Source of the DNA: Oceanospirillaceae bacterium
GTDB lineage: Bacteria > Pseudomonadota > Gammaproteobacteria > Pseudomonadales > Balneatricaceae
Length of the DNA: 64,000 bases
Direction: 5' to 3'
NCBI GenBank assembly: GCA_003521845.1
Contig: DPHB01000044.1
Coordinates: forward strand, 22,439 to 86,438
Positions within the stretch are counted from its first letter, which is position 1. Each line of letters opens with the position of its first letter. Shown here one piece after another: positions 1 through 8,863 of the stretch. The position numbers and the translations under genes were made by a program. The notes under the pieces are model-generated. The model was not told the origin of the DNA. It did not search any database and was given only the letters and a program-made list of their open reading frames with translations.

Positions 1-130
1 TGCCTGTCCCGTTAATCCGTCTAAAGACCTAGCACCTTACCTTCTACACAGGACAGGCACTTTTTTATCTGCTGCGCAGCTAAACAAGAGCCAGTCCCTT
101 TGCGCCTCCGCAAGGAAGTGCCTGTGCCTG
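1..130. repeat. agtgcctgtccc-type palindromic repeat
   Basis: This non-coding block is built from inverted copies of a motif reading ggacaggcactt and gccagtccc. The part at 51-98 matches the part at 16229-16280 in the opposite orientation, including the internal atctgc and gcgcagc segments. A second hairpin-like half (about 91-130) has its counterpart at 16331-16365. It lies just past the stop of the first gene, where REP-like elements usually sit. No coding capacity is seen. The match was made by eye. The link to a REP or RAYT family is inference. Confidence 0.7.
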
Positions 131-131
131 T

Positions 132-1376
132 TTAGAACCTAGCAATGGAATAAGCTTCCAAGCCTGCATTGTTGCCACTTAACAAAGCCTCAACGGCCAA
201 CTCACCGCTGGTCACTGATTGCGTTAAGCCCAGATGACCATGACCAAATGCATAAGCCAAGCCTTGGCATTTTTCAGACAACCCCAGTACAGGCAAAGAA
301 TCAGGTGTAGAGGGCCGATGCCCCATCCACATATCCCCTTCACCACCGCTTAAGTCTGGTAAAAAGCGCTGCGCCAGGGTCAGTAAAGCCTTACTGCGTT
401 GGTAATTAGGTGCGGCTTCAAGCCCCGCAAATTCAGCAGCACCACCAATACGTAAGCCTAGCCCCATGGGTGTGGCCACAAATTGCTCTTCGGCAAACAT
501 CAACATATGGTTGAGCTCAATACCGGGCTGCGCAATAGTGGTGTTGTAGCCACGCTCCGAAGCCAGTAAACAAGGCTCCGCAACAGATTTACTTAGCCTA
601 GCCGACCAAGCCCCTGCTGCTACTACCACTTGCTCGGCTAAATAATCTTGCTGCTGTCCACGTACACCACGGACCATGCCGCCTTGCTGTAGTACTTGTG
701 TTACTTCATCACTGACAAACTCAACACCTTGGCTTTGTAGCCATAGGCGCCATAGGGCAAGCATCTGCTTAGGATCATCGACGATTTGCCACTGTGGGTG
801 AAACACCCCGAATTGCTTGCCGGGGCCCACGGCTGGCTCCATGGCACGTAACTGCTCAACCTCAATCAACTCTGTGGTAAAGCCTTGTTCTGCTTTCAAA
901 CGCCATTCAAGGGGCGAGCGCTCGTAGCTAAGGCGATCTTTGTAGAGCTTAAGCATGCCCTTTTGTTGCACCTTGTCAGCATAACCAATGGTTTGCAAAA
1001 AGGGCTCAAAATCCTGCCAAACACGGCTGTTTATTTGATACTGAGCGGCCGCACAAGCCTCTACCTGAGGCATATTGCCATGCAACAAGAAGCGCCCAAA
1101 CCATGGTATCAAACTCGGTATTTGGGCCGCTCGGATAGATAAGGGACCCAAGGGGTCCAACAACCAGCCTGGCGTGTTGCGCCACACTCCAGGTGTACTT
1201 AAAGGGGCGCAATCGGTCAATGCCAAGGCACAGGCATTGCCAAAAGAGGCCTTATCGCCGGCGGCATCACGATCAATTATCTGCACCTTGTGGCCACGCC
1301 TTACTAAAGCGTAGGCACAAGCCAAGCCAACGGCCCCGGCTCCGACCACTAGGGTGATAGCAGGTGTGGCTGTCAT
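132..1376 (-). CDS. D-amino-acid dehydrogenase-like FAD oxidoreductase (DadA family)
   Basis: A 414-residue flavoprotein of the DAO/DadA family, expected to oxidise a D-amino acid or related amine to a keto acid and pass electrons to the respiratory chain. The N-terminus has the dinucleotide-binding signature GAGAVGLACAYAL (about residues 12-24) followed by an acidic end to the second strand (IIDRD). The C-terminus has the GHGHLGLT segment typical of the family. Length matches DadA (about 410-435). It abuts the upstream saccharopine-dehydrogenase-like gene with no gap, so the two are probably co-transcribed. The substrate is not readable from the sequence; it could be D-Ala or another D- or imino acid. 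Confidence 0.8.
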   Translation of the reverse strand: MTATPAITLVVGAGAVGLACAYALVRRGHKVQIIDRDAAGDKASFGNACALALTDCAPLSTPGVWRNTPGWLLDPLGPLSIRAAQIPSLIPWFGRFLLHGNMPQVEACAAAQYQINSRVWQDFEPFLQTIGYADKVQQKGMLKLYKDRLSYERSPLEWRLKAEQGFTTELIEVEQLRAMEPAVGPGKQFGVFHPQWQIVDDPKQMLALWRLWLQSQGVEFVSDEVTQVLQQGGMVRGVRGQQQDYLAEQVVVAAGAWSARLSKSVAEPCLLASERGYNTTIAQPGIELNHMLMFAEEQFVATPMGLGLRIGGAAEFAGLEAAPNYQRSKALLTLAQRFLPDLSGGEGDMWMGHRPSTPDSLPVLGLSEKCQGLAYAFGHGHLGLTQSVTSGELAVEALLSGNNAGLEAYSIARF

Positions 1377-2549
1377 TTAGGCTAGGAAATCCGTCAACTC
1401 TATCGGTTCGCCTTGCTGGCGCATAAACGACAACCAAGAGTTAACTAGCTCTTCATCCCGTGGTGCAGCCCAAACGCCGACCGGAATATTACCCGCTAAT
1501 ACGGCTTCCACCGCAAGACTCACGGTGTTGGAAACCAAACGCGCCATAGCGCTGCCTTGCTCATTACCATAGGCATCCATATTGTAGGCTTGATGCCAAA
1601 TAACCTTGTTGGTATCTGGGTCGGTGATCTTTAGCTCAACACACAACACCACCCGGTCTGCTTCGCCATCGGCATAGGCGTGCTGTTGCCATAGATCATC
1701 TGATACCGCAGTGAGCTTCTCTTCCACCTGTGCCGCAGGGGCACCTTCGAGACTATCGATCAAGTTAAAGATCTCGGCCCAGGCTTCGGTCCAACCCTTG
1801 CCACGCAGGGTGCCACGCACAAAGGTATCCACAGGCCATTCTTTATCAAAATGATACTGTTTCATAAATGGCAATGAGTCACGATTGGGGTAAGCTTGAA
1901 AGCTCTCTTTACTACCGTCGGATAACAAGGCGTCATAATTACGCACGTTAAGCCAAGGCTTGTCACCATTTTGTGTCGCGGCAAATTCACGCCATTGAGC
2001 AGGCGATTTAAGCGCCTTTAGCACCCCCAATGGCGACCAAGAAAACTTGTAGGTAAAGTCATTCATTTGCGCGGGCAAACCGCCACAATAGGAATGAAAC
2101 TCGATACGGTTCGACACCGCATAAGCGGCTGACGCGCGATAGCTTTCCACCAGCGCATGGGCCATCAAATGATCAATTCCTGGATCTAGGCCAACCTCAT
2201 TGACTAAGCAAACACCAGCGGCCTTCGCTTGCTCGCGCAGGGCTTTCATTTCTGGGCTTATATAACTACTAGACACAAAATGCGCACCGCGAGCAATGGC
2301 AAGCTCAGCCGCTTGTACGTGAAAAGTACCCGGTAGCATAGAAACCAATAGGTCACCCTTACTGATGTTGGCGGCTAAGTCTTGCCAATCCAACAGCCGG
2401 GCCTGGCAAAGGCCAGTGACCTCATCAAGAATTGCCTGCGCCTTGTCTAGACTGCGATTCCAAAGCCAAAGCTCATGCCCATTCTCTACTAAGCGCTTGA
2501 TACCTGGGGGAGTTGATAAGCCGGCACCAAGCCAATGTACTTTTGCCAC
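1377..2549 (-). CDS. Saccharopine dehydrogenase family protein
   Basis: A 390-residue NAD(P)-dependent oxidoreductase of the saccharopine dehydrogenase type. The N-terminal Rossmann segment reads VHWLGAGLSTPPGIKRL. The body contains LVSMLPGTFH and the family hallmark NEVGLDPGIDH (about residues 136-146), which precedes the large C-terminal catalytic domain. Related enzymes act on saccharopine, carboxynorspermidine or similar secondary amines. Its stop codon touches the start of the DadA-like gene, so a two-gene operon for amino acid (possibly lysine) breakdown is plausible but unproven. No lysine-ketoglutarate reductase or aminoadipate semialdehyde dehydrogenase lies nearby. Confidence 0.75.
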   Translation of the reverse strand: MAKVHWLGAGLSTPPGIKRLVENGHELWLWNRSLDKAQAILDEVTGLCQARLLDWQDLAANISKGDLLVSMLPGTFHVQAAELAIARGAHFVSSSYISPEMKALREQAKAAGVCLVNEVGLDPGIDHLMAHALVESYRASAAYAVSNRIEFHSYCGGLPAQMNDFTYKFSWSPLGVLKALKSPAQWREFAATQNGDKPWLNVRNYDALLSDGSKESFQAYPNRDSLPFMKQYHFDKEWPVDTFVRGTLRGKGWTEAWAEIFNLIDSLEGAPAAQVEEKLTAVSDDLWQQHAYADGEADRVVLCVELKITDPDTNKVIWHQAYNMDAYGNEQGSAMARLVSNTVSLAVEAVLAGNIPVGVWAAPRDEELVNSWLSFMRQQGEPIELTDFLA

Positions 2550-2663
2550 GTTGTTTCCTCATTGTTATTGTTAATTTAGCAACCAACCAGCAGATTAATA
2601 AAGAATCACGCCTTGAGCAAGTGCTATGCAAGAAGTTTACGGCTATATGGCCATACTGCGCCC

Positions 2664-2697
2664 ATAAAAAAGCCAGTTGCTCTTCACAACTGGCTTG
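2664..2697 (-). terminator. Rho-independent terminator after the receiver genes
   Basis: Read on the minus strand, AAGCCAGTTG pairs with CAACTGGCTT (10-bp stem, 7-nt loop) and is followed by a run of T. It lies just past the stop of the receiver gene at 2721. Confidence 0.8.
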
Positions 2698-2720
2698 TTA
2701 ACCGAAATACTCAATAGGAA

Positions 2721-3089
2721 CTAGGTGTATTGCTCTAACACCCGAATCAAGTCTTCTTCTTCAAAAGGCTTGCTGATGACTGAATTTATACCTGCTGCGA
2801 ACCACTTATCCTGTTCCAAAGCGGGATTGCGCGCCGTGATAGCAACAATGGGCACGGCGGATTTAGTCGCATCATCCATGGCACGGATACGGCGCGTTGC
2901 TTCAACGCCATCCATATTGGGCATCATAATGTCCATCAACACCAATTTATAGTCATGCTGACAAATTTGCAGAAGTGCTTGTTCACCATCACAAGCTAGA
3001 TCGACAATACAGCCACTATCCTCGGCGTATTCACTAACAATTTCCTGGCACATATCATCGTCTTCGACTAATAAAATGCGTGCACCCAT
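2721..3089 (-). CDS. Stand-alone response-regulator receiver (CheY-like)
   Basis: A 122-residue single receiver domain with no output domain, likely a phosphorelay intermediate or a protein-interaction switch. It has the acidic pocket (VEDDD near the N-terminus), the phospho-acceptor Asp in VLMDIMMPNMDG, the conserved Thr in AITAR and the Lys in ISKPFEEEDL, so it looks phosphorylatable. The start chosen is the ATG at 3089 because AGGGGTGAT lies just before it; a GTG nine bases further upstream is an alternative. The next gene upstream is a close paralogue. No histidine kinase is adjacent. The family resembles receivers cut from hybrid kinases (MDG-V-ATR-IR). Confidence 0.85.
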   Translation of the reverse strand: MGARILLVEDDDMCQEIVSEYAEDSGCIVDLACDGEQALLQICQHDYKLVLMDIMMPNMDGVEATRRIRAMDDATKSAVPIVAITARNPALEQDKWFAAGINSVISKPFEEEDLIRVLEQYT

Positions 3090-3122
3090 GGAGATCACCC
3101 CTGATCTTATTATTAAACGATG

Positions 3123-3501
3123 TTAATCAGAAAACTGATCGTTACTATTAATCACTGCCCACAACTCATCTTCATCAAATGGCTTGATGATGTAACCGTT
3201 AAAACCAGCTTGTTTCCATACATGCGCGTTGTCACGAGCAACCTTGGCGGTAACGGCAATGATACGTACTTGACTCTTCTGAGGATCATCTAGTTCACGG
3301 ATGCTGCGTGTTGCCGTAACCCCATCCATCACTGGCATCATGATATCCATTAGAATCAAGTCATAGTTGTTGGCTTTGACTAGGTCCAAAGCTTCCTGAC
3401 CATCATTGGCTTGTTCAATGTCATAGTCTTCCAGCTCCAGAAACTCAACAATGACTTCCTGGTTCATGGCGTTGTCCAAGCACCTTTGGGCGCGTACCCA
3501 T
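3123..3501 (-). pseudogene. Receiver-domain protein with apparent 5' frameshift
   Basis: From the second residue group onward this is a receiver domain: MNQEVIVEFLE, phospho-acceptor Asp in LILMDIMMPVMDG, Thr in AVTAK and Lys in IIKPFDEDEL. A good start (ATG at 3501 with GAGG upstream) opens with MGTRPKVL but is in a different frame. The frames meet near 3478-3483, where the strand encoding the acidic pair (typically VVDDNAM) should be; only DNAM remains. An 8-bp deletion would explain both the shift and the missing residues. Read from an alternative upstream start, the N-terminus is not receiver-like. Either the gene is broken or the sequence has an error here. Confidence 0.65.
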
Positions 3502-3673
3502 ACTAACCTCGATATTGAAACTTGCGCGCTTCGCAATGAAACGCGTAACTAATTTTGATTATAACGCTATATGTGAATTAACTAATAGCTATTTTTTGGC
3601 TATTTAATTGCACAATAACGCATGCTATCTGCGCATTTATTCGCCACCCAAATCGGCAGCAAACCTCTAAACA

Positions 3674-4630
3674 CTAACTAACGGTATCGCCCTTGGCTTG
3701 CAAATCCGCGTGATAAGAAGATCTTACCAAGGGGCCACTGGCAACATGCTTAAAACCCATGGCCTTGGCTTGCGCGCCAAGTTCATCAAACTCGACGGGA
3801 GGAACAAAGCGCTCAACGGCTAAGTGATTGCGACTTGGCTGCAAATATTGACCAAGTGTCAGCATATCAACATCGTGTGCCCGCAAATCCCTTAACACTT
3901 GAAGAATTTCTTCGTTGCTTTCACCTAAGCCAAGCATCAAGCCAGATTTAGTCAGCACATCGGGACAGCGTTGTTTGAATTTTTTCAATAAGCTAAGCGA
4001 CCACTGGTAGTCGGATCCAGGGCGGATCTTTTTGTACAAACGCGGCACAGACTCCAAGTTATGATTAAATACCTGAGGCGGTGTAGTGGCCAAAATATCC
4101 AAAGCGATATCCATACGACCACGAAAGTCAGGCACCAATACTTCTACTTCTGTGCTCGGGGTACGCTCGTTGATGGCTTGAATACAGTCGGCAAAGTGCT
4201 GCGCACCACCGTCGCGTAAGTCATCCCGGTCAACAGATGTGACGACGACATATTTAAGCCCCATATCCGCGACAGCAGTAGCCAACTCCGTAGGCTCTTC
4301 ACTATTTAGTGCATTTGGGCGCCCATGGGCAACATCACAAAACGGGCAACGGCGGGTGCAAATTTCACCCATGATCATAAAGGTGGCAGTACCATGGGTA
4401 AAGCATTCACCCAAGTTAGGGCAATTTGCCTCTTCGCACACGGAAGCCAATTTATGTTGACGCAACTTGCTTTTAATTCGCGCCACTTCTGGGGAAGCGG
4501 GTACCTTAATGCGTAGCCACTCAGGCTTACGTGGCATGGTTTCCGTGGGAATCACTTTTACTGGGATGCGCGCAACCTTATCGGCACCGCGCAGTTTTAC
4601 ACCAGCTTCGGCTTTATAGGATGTTGTCAT
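3674..4630 (-). CDS. lipA: Lipoyl synthase
   Basis: Radical SAM enzyme (318 aa) that inserts two sulfurs into the octanoyl chain on lipoyl carrier domains such as those of SucB (encoded in this window). Both iron-sulfur clusters are visible: the auxiliary cluster motif C65-x4-C70-x5-C76 (CEEANCPNLGEC) and the radical SAM motif C91-x3-C95-x2-C98 (CTRRCPFC). The C-terminal RSSY supplies the serine ligand. Length is usual. It is followed upstream by lipB at 25 bp, the standard gammaproteobacterial lipoate pair. Confidence 0.98.
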   Translation of the reverse strand: MTTSYKAEAGVKLRGADKVARIPVKVIPTETMPRKPEWLRIKVPASPEVARIKSKLRQHKLASVCEEANCPNLGECFTHGTATFMIMGEICTRRCPFCDVAHGRPNALNSEEPTELATAVADMGLKYVVVTSVDRDDLRDGGAQHFADCIQAINERTPSTEVEVLVPDFRGRMDIALDILATTPPQVFNHNLESVPRLYKKIRPGSDYQWSLSLLKKFKQRCPDVLTKSGLMLGLGESNEEILQVLRDLRAHDVDMLTLGQYLQPSRNHLAVERFVPPVEFDELGAQAKAMGFKHVASGPLVRSSYHADLQAKGDTVS

Positions 4631-4655
4631 GGTATTGATCGACCTGTATTAGTAG

Positions 4656-5315
4656 CTACCCTTGTGGGGCTTGCCAAATTTGTGTTGAGGTTGTGACCTC
4701 ATGGTAACCCAAGCGCTGCGTCAATTGAGACAGCAGTTGCTGAGCAACTTCGTGTTTATCTACATGGGCGGCAAGATCCGTTAGCTGCACCATATTTAGG
4801 CCCGGATAACCGCACGGATTGATTGCCAAAAATGGACTCAAATCCATGTCAATATTCAGCGCCAAACCGTGAAAGCTGCAACCTTTACGAACGCGTAGTC
4901 CTAGCGAAGCTATCTTGGCATCTTCCACATACACACCCGGCGCATCGGCTTTGGCTCGCCCCGCCACGCCCCATTGGGCCAGTGTTGCCACCAACGCCTC
5001 TTCCATCACAGTGACAAGTTGTCGCACACCAATGCCGAGGCGCTTTAAATCAAGTAGCAAGTAGGCGATTAGCTGACCAGGACCATGGTAGGTAACCTGA
5101 CCACCACGATCAGTTTGCACCACGGGCACAAGCGTTTGTTGCAACACATGCTCGGCTTTACCAGCCTGGCCCTGGGTAAATACCGGGGCATGCTCTAACA
5201 ACCAAATTTCGTCCTCAGAAGCCTGACATCGGCTATCGGTAAAGGTCTGCATGGCTTGTAGACAAGGCGCGTAGGGCTGCAACCCCAAATCCCGCACTAG
5301 CAAGGTATTGGACAT
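4656..5315 (-). CDS. lipB: Octanoyl-ACP:protein transferase
   Basis: Transfers octanoate from acyl carrier protein to lipoyl domains, supplying LipA. The 219-residue protein shows the family blocks RGGQVTYHGPGQL, the lysine in AKIASLG, KGCSFHGLALN, and the active-site cysteine in NPCGYPGL. It lies 2 bp from ybeD and 25 bp from lipA, so the genes are probably co-transcribed in the order dacA-ybeD-lipB-lipA. Confidence 0.97.
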   Translation of the reverse strand: MSNTLLVRDLGLQPYAPCLQAMQTFTDSRCQASEDEIWLLEHAPVFTQGQAGKAEHVLQQTLVPVVQTDRGGQVTYHGPGQLIAYLLLDLKRLGIGVRQLVTVMEEALVATLAQWGVAGRAKADAPGVYVEDAKIASLGLRVRKGCSFHGLALNIDMDLSPFLAINPCGYPGLNMVQLTDLAAHVDKHEVAQQLLSQLTQRLGYHEVTTSTQIWQAPQG

Positions 5316-5317
5316 GC

Positions 5318-5602
5318 TTAAATAACCATTTGTACCTTACCACTTGCCATCAAGGTATCGTGGATGGTTTTTAACTGGGCTTCACTTTGGGCACAAATAG
5401 CCAAGCGTACCGATTGAAAATTGCCATTACGGCTATCTACAACTTGAACTTTATCAGTGGCTAGATCCGGCGCCAGCTCTTTTACACAAGCCACAACCCA
5501 AGCACTATAGTCCTCGGTTTTACGACCGACAATTTTAATGCTGTAGTTGTCGCAAGGAAACTCAATTTTGGGTGCATCTTGGGGCTTACTAGTTGCAGCC
5601 AT
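5318..5602 (-). CDS. ybeD: YbeD/DUF493 family protein
   Basis: A 94-residue protein of the DUF493 (YbeD) family, which has an ACT-like fold and no settled function. Typical features are IEFPCDNYSIKIVG near the N-terminus and the SRNGNFQSVRLAI segment. Its position between dacA and lipB is conserved across gammaproteobacteria. Its start overlaps the dacA stop by one base. Confidence 0.93.
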   Translation of the reverse strand: MAATSKPQDAPKIEFPCDNYSIKIVGRKTEDYSAWVVACVKELAPDLATDKVQVVDSRNGNFQSVRLAICAQSEAQLKTIHDTLMASGKVQMVI

Positions 5603-6753
5603 TAGTCCATAATCCCAGTAAAGAACTTGGCCACACCGTCTGTCATACCCTTGACGAAACCGCCATCAGCTATGGCCTTTTCAGCCACCAATGGCTGCGC
5701 CACCACCAGCTCACCATCTAAGGTGACGCGTAGGCTGCCCAAAACTTGTTGTGCAGCAATAGGGGCCTCAATGGTTGGATTGATTTCAATGTTAGCTTGT
5801 AAGTTCTTAGCTTGACCACGGGGCACAGTGACATGCATTGCCTCTGCCAAGACTAGGTTCAAATAATCTTCTTCGCCACTCCATACGCGCACACGCTGCA
5901 GATTTTCGCCAGCGTCGTACAACACATGGGATTCAAAAAAGCGCATACCATAAGTCAACAGCTTTTGACTTTCTTGTGCTCTAGACTCAGTGCTCTTGGC
6001 TCCCAAAACAACGGAGATCAGCCGCTGGCCGTTTTTCTTGGCAGAAGCCACCAAGCAATAGCCAGCGGCTTGCGTATGACCAGTTTTCAAACCATCTACC
6101 GTGCTATCACGCCACAATAATTTATTGCGATTGGGCTGGCGAATCTTGTTGAAAGTAAATTCCTTTTCGGCATACACAGAATAATGTTCTGGGTAATCAT
6201 TGATAATGGCTCTGGCTAGTATCGCCAAATCATGTGCAGAGGTCACATGCCCTTCTGCTGGCAAGCCGGTGGCATTGTGGAAGGTGGTATTCATCATTCC
6301 CAAACGCACGGCATGCTGATTCATTAAATCGGCAAAGGCTTCTTCACTACCGGCAATATGCTCAGCCACGGCCACACTGGCATCATTACCCGATTGAATG
6401 ATCACGCCACGCATCAAGTCTTCTAAAACAACAAATTTGCCTTCTTGAATGAACATACGAGAGCCTTCAGTACGCCAAGCTTTTTCGCTGATACGTACCT
6501 CATCGCTCAAGGCCACATTGCCGGTTGCCACTTCGTAGGCCAGAATATAGGCAGTCATCATCTTGGTAAGGCTAGCTGGCGGCAATACCTCATCAGCATT
6601 ATTTTCGACAATAATATGCCCTGTATCAGCGTCCATAAGTATATAGGCGCTAGCAGCTAACTTAGGCGCTTGGGGTACCAAGGCGGCCGCCCAGGTCATA
6701 CTTGCCATCAAGGTTAACAAGAGTACGGCAAAGCCTTTTATCGGCATTCTCAT
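5602..6753 (-). CDS. dacA: D-alanyl-D-alanine carboxypeptidase (PBP5/6 family)
   Basis: Trims the terminal D-Ala from peptidoglycan pentapeptides in the periplasm and so releases free D-Ala. The signal peptide (MRMPIKGFAVLLLTLMASMTWA) is followed by the SxxK motif SLTK (S61, K64), the SGN triad and the KTG motif in GLKTGH. A PBP5 C-terminal domain and an amphipathic tail are present. The start at 6753 is chosen because GGAG precedes it at good spacing; an in-frame ATG at 6771 has no clear ribosome site. Confidence 0.95.
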   Translation of the reverse strand: MRMPIKGFAVLLLTLMASMTWAAALVPQAPKLAASAYILMDADTGHIIVENNADEVLPPASLTKMMTAYILAYEVATGNVALSDEVRISEKAWRTEGSRMFIQEGKFVVLEDLMRGVIIQSGNDASVAVAEHIAGSEEAFADLMNQHAVRLGMMNTTFHNATGLPAEGHVTSAHDLAILARAIINDYPEHYSVYAEKEFTFNKIRQPNRNKLLWRDSTVDGLKTGHTQAAGYCLVASAKKNGQRLISVVLGAKSTESRAQESQKLLTYGMRFFESHVLYDAGENLQRVRVWSGEEDYLNLVLAEAMHVTVPRGQAKNLQANIEINPTIEAPIAAQQVLGSLRVTLDGELVVAQPLVAEKAIADGGFVKGMTDGVAKFFTGIMD

Positions 6754-6832
6754 GTTTCTTAAACTCCACATTATTTAGCGTAAGGTTCTATCTGGTAAAT
6801 GGCGAGCGATTATAGCACAGCCATTGGCATTC

Positions 6833-7816
6833 TTAAGGCAACAACAGCAATGGGTTAGTAAAGCCATAATCAACCACTTTTTGGCCTAACAATAAGGCAC
6901 TGTTTCGGTCCGCAATGGGACCAATAATGACACGGTATATATCGCCATTATTACCCTTTTCAACCAACACATCCATGCGCTGCAATTGCGCTTTCAGCTT
7001 GGCGCCCAAACCCACGGCAGAATCAACTTTTGACAAGGCAGCTACCTGTATATAAAAACCAGGTAAACGCGCCACCTGCCGAGTCAGCATACTGCTACCA
7101 ACAGGCTTCGCCTGGGGCAGCACAACGGGCTGCGGCACTGGTTTCACATGGGGTTGCACCACGGGCTGCAGCGCTACTTGCGTCTCACCAGACTGCCGTT
7201 GACGGCGCAAAGCCTGCTCACCAGCCGCACTCCAAGAACGCGCATCAATCGCTTCTATGAGTACCTTAGCTACCCCTTTTTTTCGGTAGCCTAGTTTGCT
7301 CGCCGCAGCATAAGACAAATCTATGACCCGATCGCCATGAAATGGACCTCGGTCGTTGACTCGGACAATAACAATTTTGCCGTTTTCTAAATTAGTAATA
7401 CGAGCAAAGGTTGGCAATGGCAAATTCTTGTGGGCGGCCGACATGGCGTACATATCATAGGTTTCACCATTTGAGGTCAGGTGACCATGAAACTTTTTCC
7501 CATACCAAGAAGCCAAGCCTGTTTGCGTGAAGCCGGTACTAGATGGCATAACATTGTATTTTTTGCCCCACACTTCATAGGTGGACTTGTTACCGCCACG
7601 ACTGTGCGCCTCAACCCTGGGTACCGCATCAGCTAAGCCAGACATATCTTCATGCTGCGCGGGGCCATGGTCGTGCTTAATACTATAACGAGTACCGGCA
7701 CTTTTCTTATTACCACTAGGGGTAATACCACTGGAGTTCAAGCTAGTTGTCGTACTACAAGCACTAATCAAGCCTGCCATCACTAGTACCATAGTCAGTT
7801 TGTATGCATTGTTCAT
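6833..7816 (-). CDS. rlpA: Septal-ring lytic transglycosylase RlpA family lipoprotein
   Basis: A 327-residue lipoprotein with lipobox LISAC (Cys20). A double-psi beta-barrel domain follows (GLASWYGKKFHG, then VRVNDRGPFHGDRVIDLS with the catalytic-type Asp). A Pro/Gln/Val-rich linker and a C-terminal SPOR domain (FYIQVAALSKVDSA onward) come next. In Pseudomonas, RlpA cleaves denuded glycan strands at the septum, and SPOR targets it there. Neighbours dacA and mltB are also cell-wall enzymes. Confidence 0.95.
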   Translation of the reverse strand: MNNAYKLTMVLVMAGLISACSTTTSLNSSGITPSGNKKSAGTRYSIKHDHGPAQHEDMSGLADAVPRVEAHSRGGNKSTYEVWGKKYNVMPSSTGFTQTGLASWYGKKFHGHLTSNGETYDMYAMSAAHKNLPLPTFARITNLENGKIVIVRVNDRGPFHGDRVIDLSYAAASKLGYRKKGVAKVLIEAIDARSWSAAGEQALRRQRQSGETQVALQPVVQPHVKPVPQPVVLPQAKPVGSSMLTRQVARLPGFYIQVAALSKVDSAVGLGAKLKAQLQRMDVLVEKGNNGDIYRVIIGPIADRNSALLLGQKVVDYGFTNPLLLLP

Positions 7817-7846
7817 GTATTTATCGCACCGTCATTGGGTAAATTT

Positions 7847-8863
7847 TCATTCTTGGATTGCCTCAGCCAGCTCGGTCACGAGGCGTGCATACCACAAGGA
7901 ATGATTATATCGGGTTATGGCGTAAAAGTTACCTGTTGCGAGAATATATTCTGGTTTCTCATGGGTAGAAAATGAGTATAAACGATACTGCACGTCTTGC
8001 TGCAAAGGCCAGTCCACACCTGTTGCCAAAGCAACGCCAGATTGTTGCCAATACGCTCCCAATTCGCCGCCTTTTTTAGCCTGTTTGCTGACCGCCACCA
8101 CTGTACTGTGCATAGCTATAGGTAAGATAACCGGTTCCCCCTCTCGCCAGCCATGGCGTGCTAGGTAGTTAGCAATACTAGCAAGACTATCAGAAGTATT
8201 GCTCAATAGATCGATAGCGCCGTCACCATCCCCATCTTTGGCGTAAGCTTGATAGCTAGATGGCATAAATTGAGCCATTCCCATTGCACCGGCTGCAGAA
8301 CCACGCACGCTCAATGGGTCAAAACCTTGCTGATAACTCAAGCGCAGGTAATGCGCCAATTCTTTACGAAAAAAAGACTGCCGCCGTGGGTGTTCAAAAG
8401 CCAGAGTAGCTAAAGTACCTAACACTGGAAAACGCCCCGTATAGCCACCATAGTTAGTCTCTACTCCAGCAATAGCGGCTATATAGCGCGCCTCTACGCC
8501 GTAGGTATCAGCAACCAATGCCAACTCTGAAGCATAGGCTTTGATAAACTTCTTGCCTGCTTTTATTCTTTGTGTCGATAAAAGACGTGCTCGGTAATCA
8601 GACCAGACCCAGTTGGATTCCGGTGCTTTGGCTAATATCGGCAATACCTTCGGCTGCCGCTTGGTCACTTTTAACATTTGCATAACCTCGGCATGACTAA
8701 AACCCAGGTCACTCTGCTCAAGCACCCATGCGCGCACCTCTGGTCGCGTTGAAAAATCTGCCTTGGCCGCTAGCGTCAACATGCATAGAGCACAAGCCCA
8801 ACCTATTAAAACAGGCCAATTTGGCCATAAGCCACTATTCCCTTGCTTCACAATCATCAACAT
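7847..8863 (-). CDS. mltB: Lytic murein transglycosylase B
   Basis: A 338-residue MltB-type transglycosylase that cuts the glycan backbone to give 1,6-anhydro-muropeptides. The catalytic Glu is in GVETNYGGYTGRFP. The downstream GSAAGAMGMAQFMPSSY and DGDGAIDLLSNTSDSLASIANYL blocks are characteristic of family GH103. The N-terminus is hydrophobic (LIGWACALCMLTLAAKA) and looks like a signal sequence; a clear lipobox is not visible, so it may be soluble rather than a lipoprotein. Confidence 0.95.
   Translation of the reverse strand: MLMIVKQGNSGLWPNWPVLIGWACALCMLTLAAKADFSTRPEVRAWVLEQSDLGFSHAEVMQMLKVTKRQPKVLPILAKAPESNWVWSDYRARLLSTQRIKAGKKFIKAYASELALVADTYGVEARYIAAIAGVETNYGGYTGRFPVLGTLATLAFEHPRRQSFFRKELAHYLRLSYQQGFDPLSVRGSAAGAMGMAQFMPSSYQAYAKDGDGDGAIDLLSNTSDSLASIANYLARHGWREGEPVILPIAMHSTVVAVSKQAKKGGELGAYWQQSGVALATGVDWPLQQDVQYRLYSFSTHEKPEYILATGNFYAITRYNHSLWYARLVTELAEAIQE

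Noticed and set aside
885..1142. Plus-strand reading frame inside the DadA-like gene
   Set aside because: It lies wholly inside the well-supported minus-strand gene and has no recognisable domain or ribosome site.
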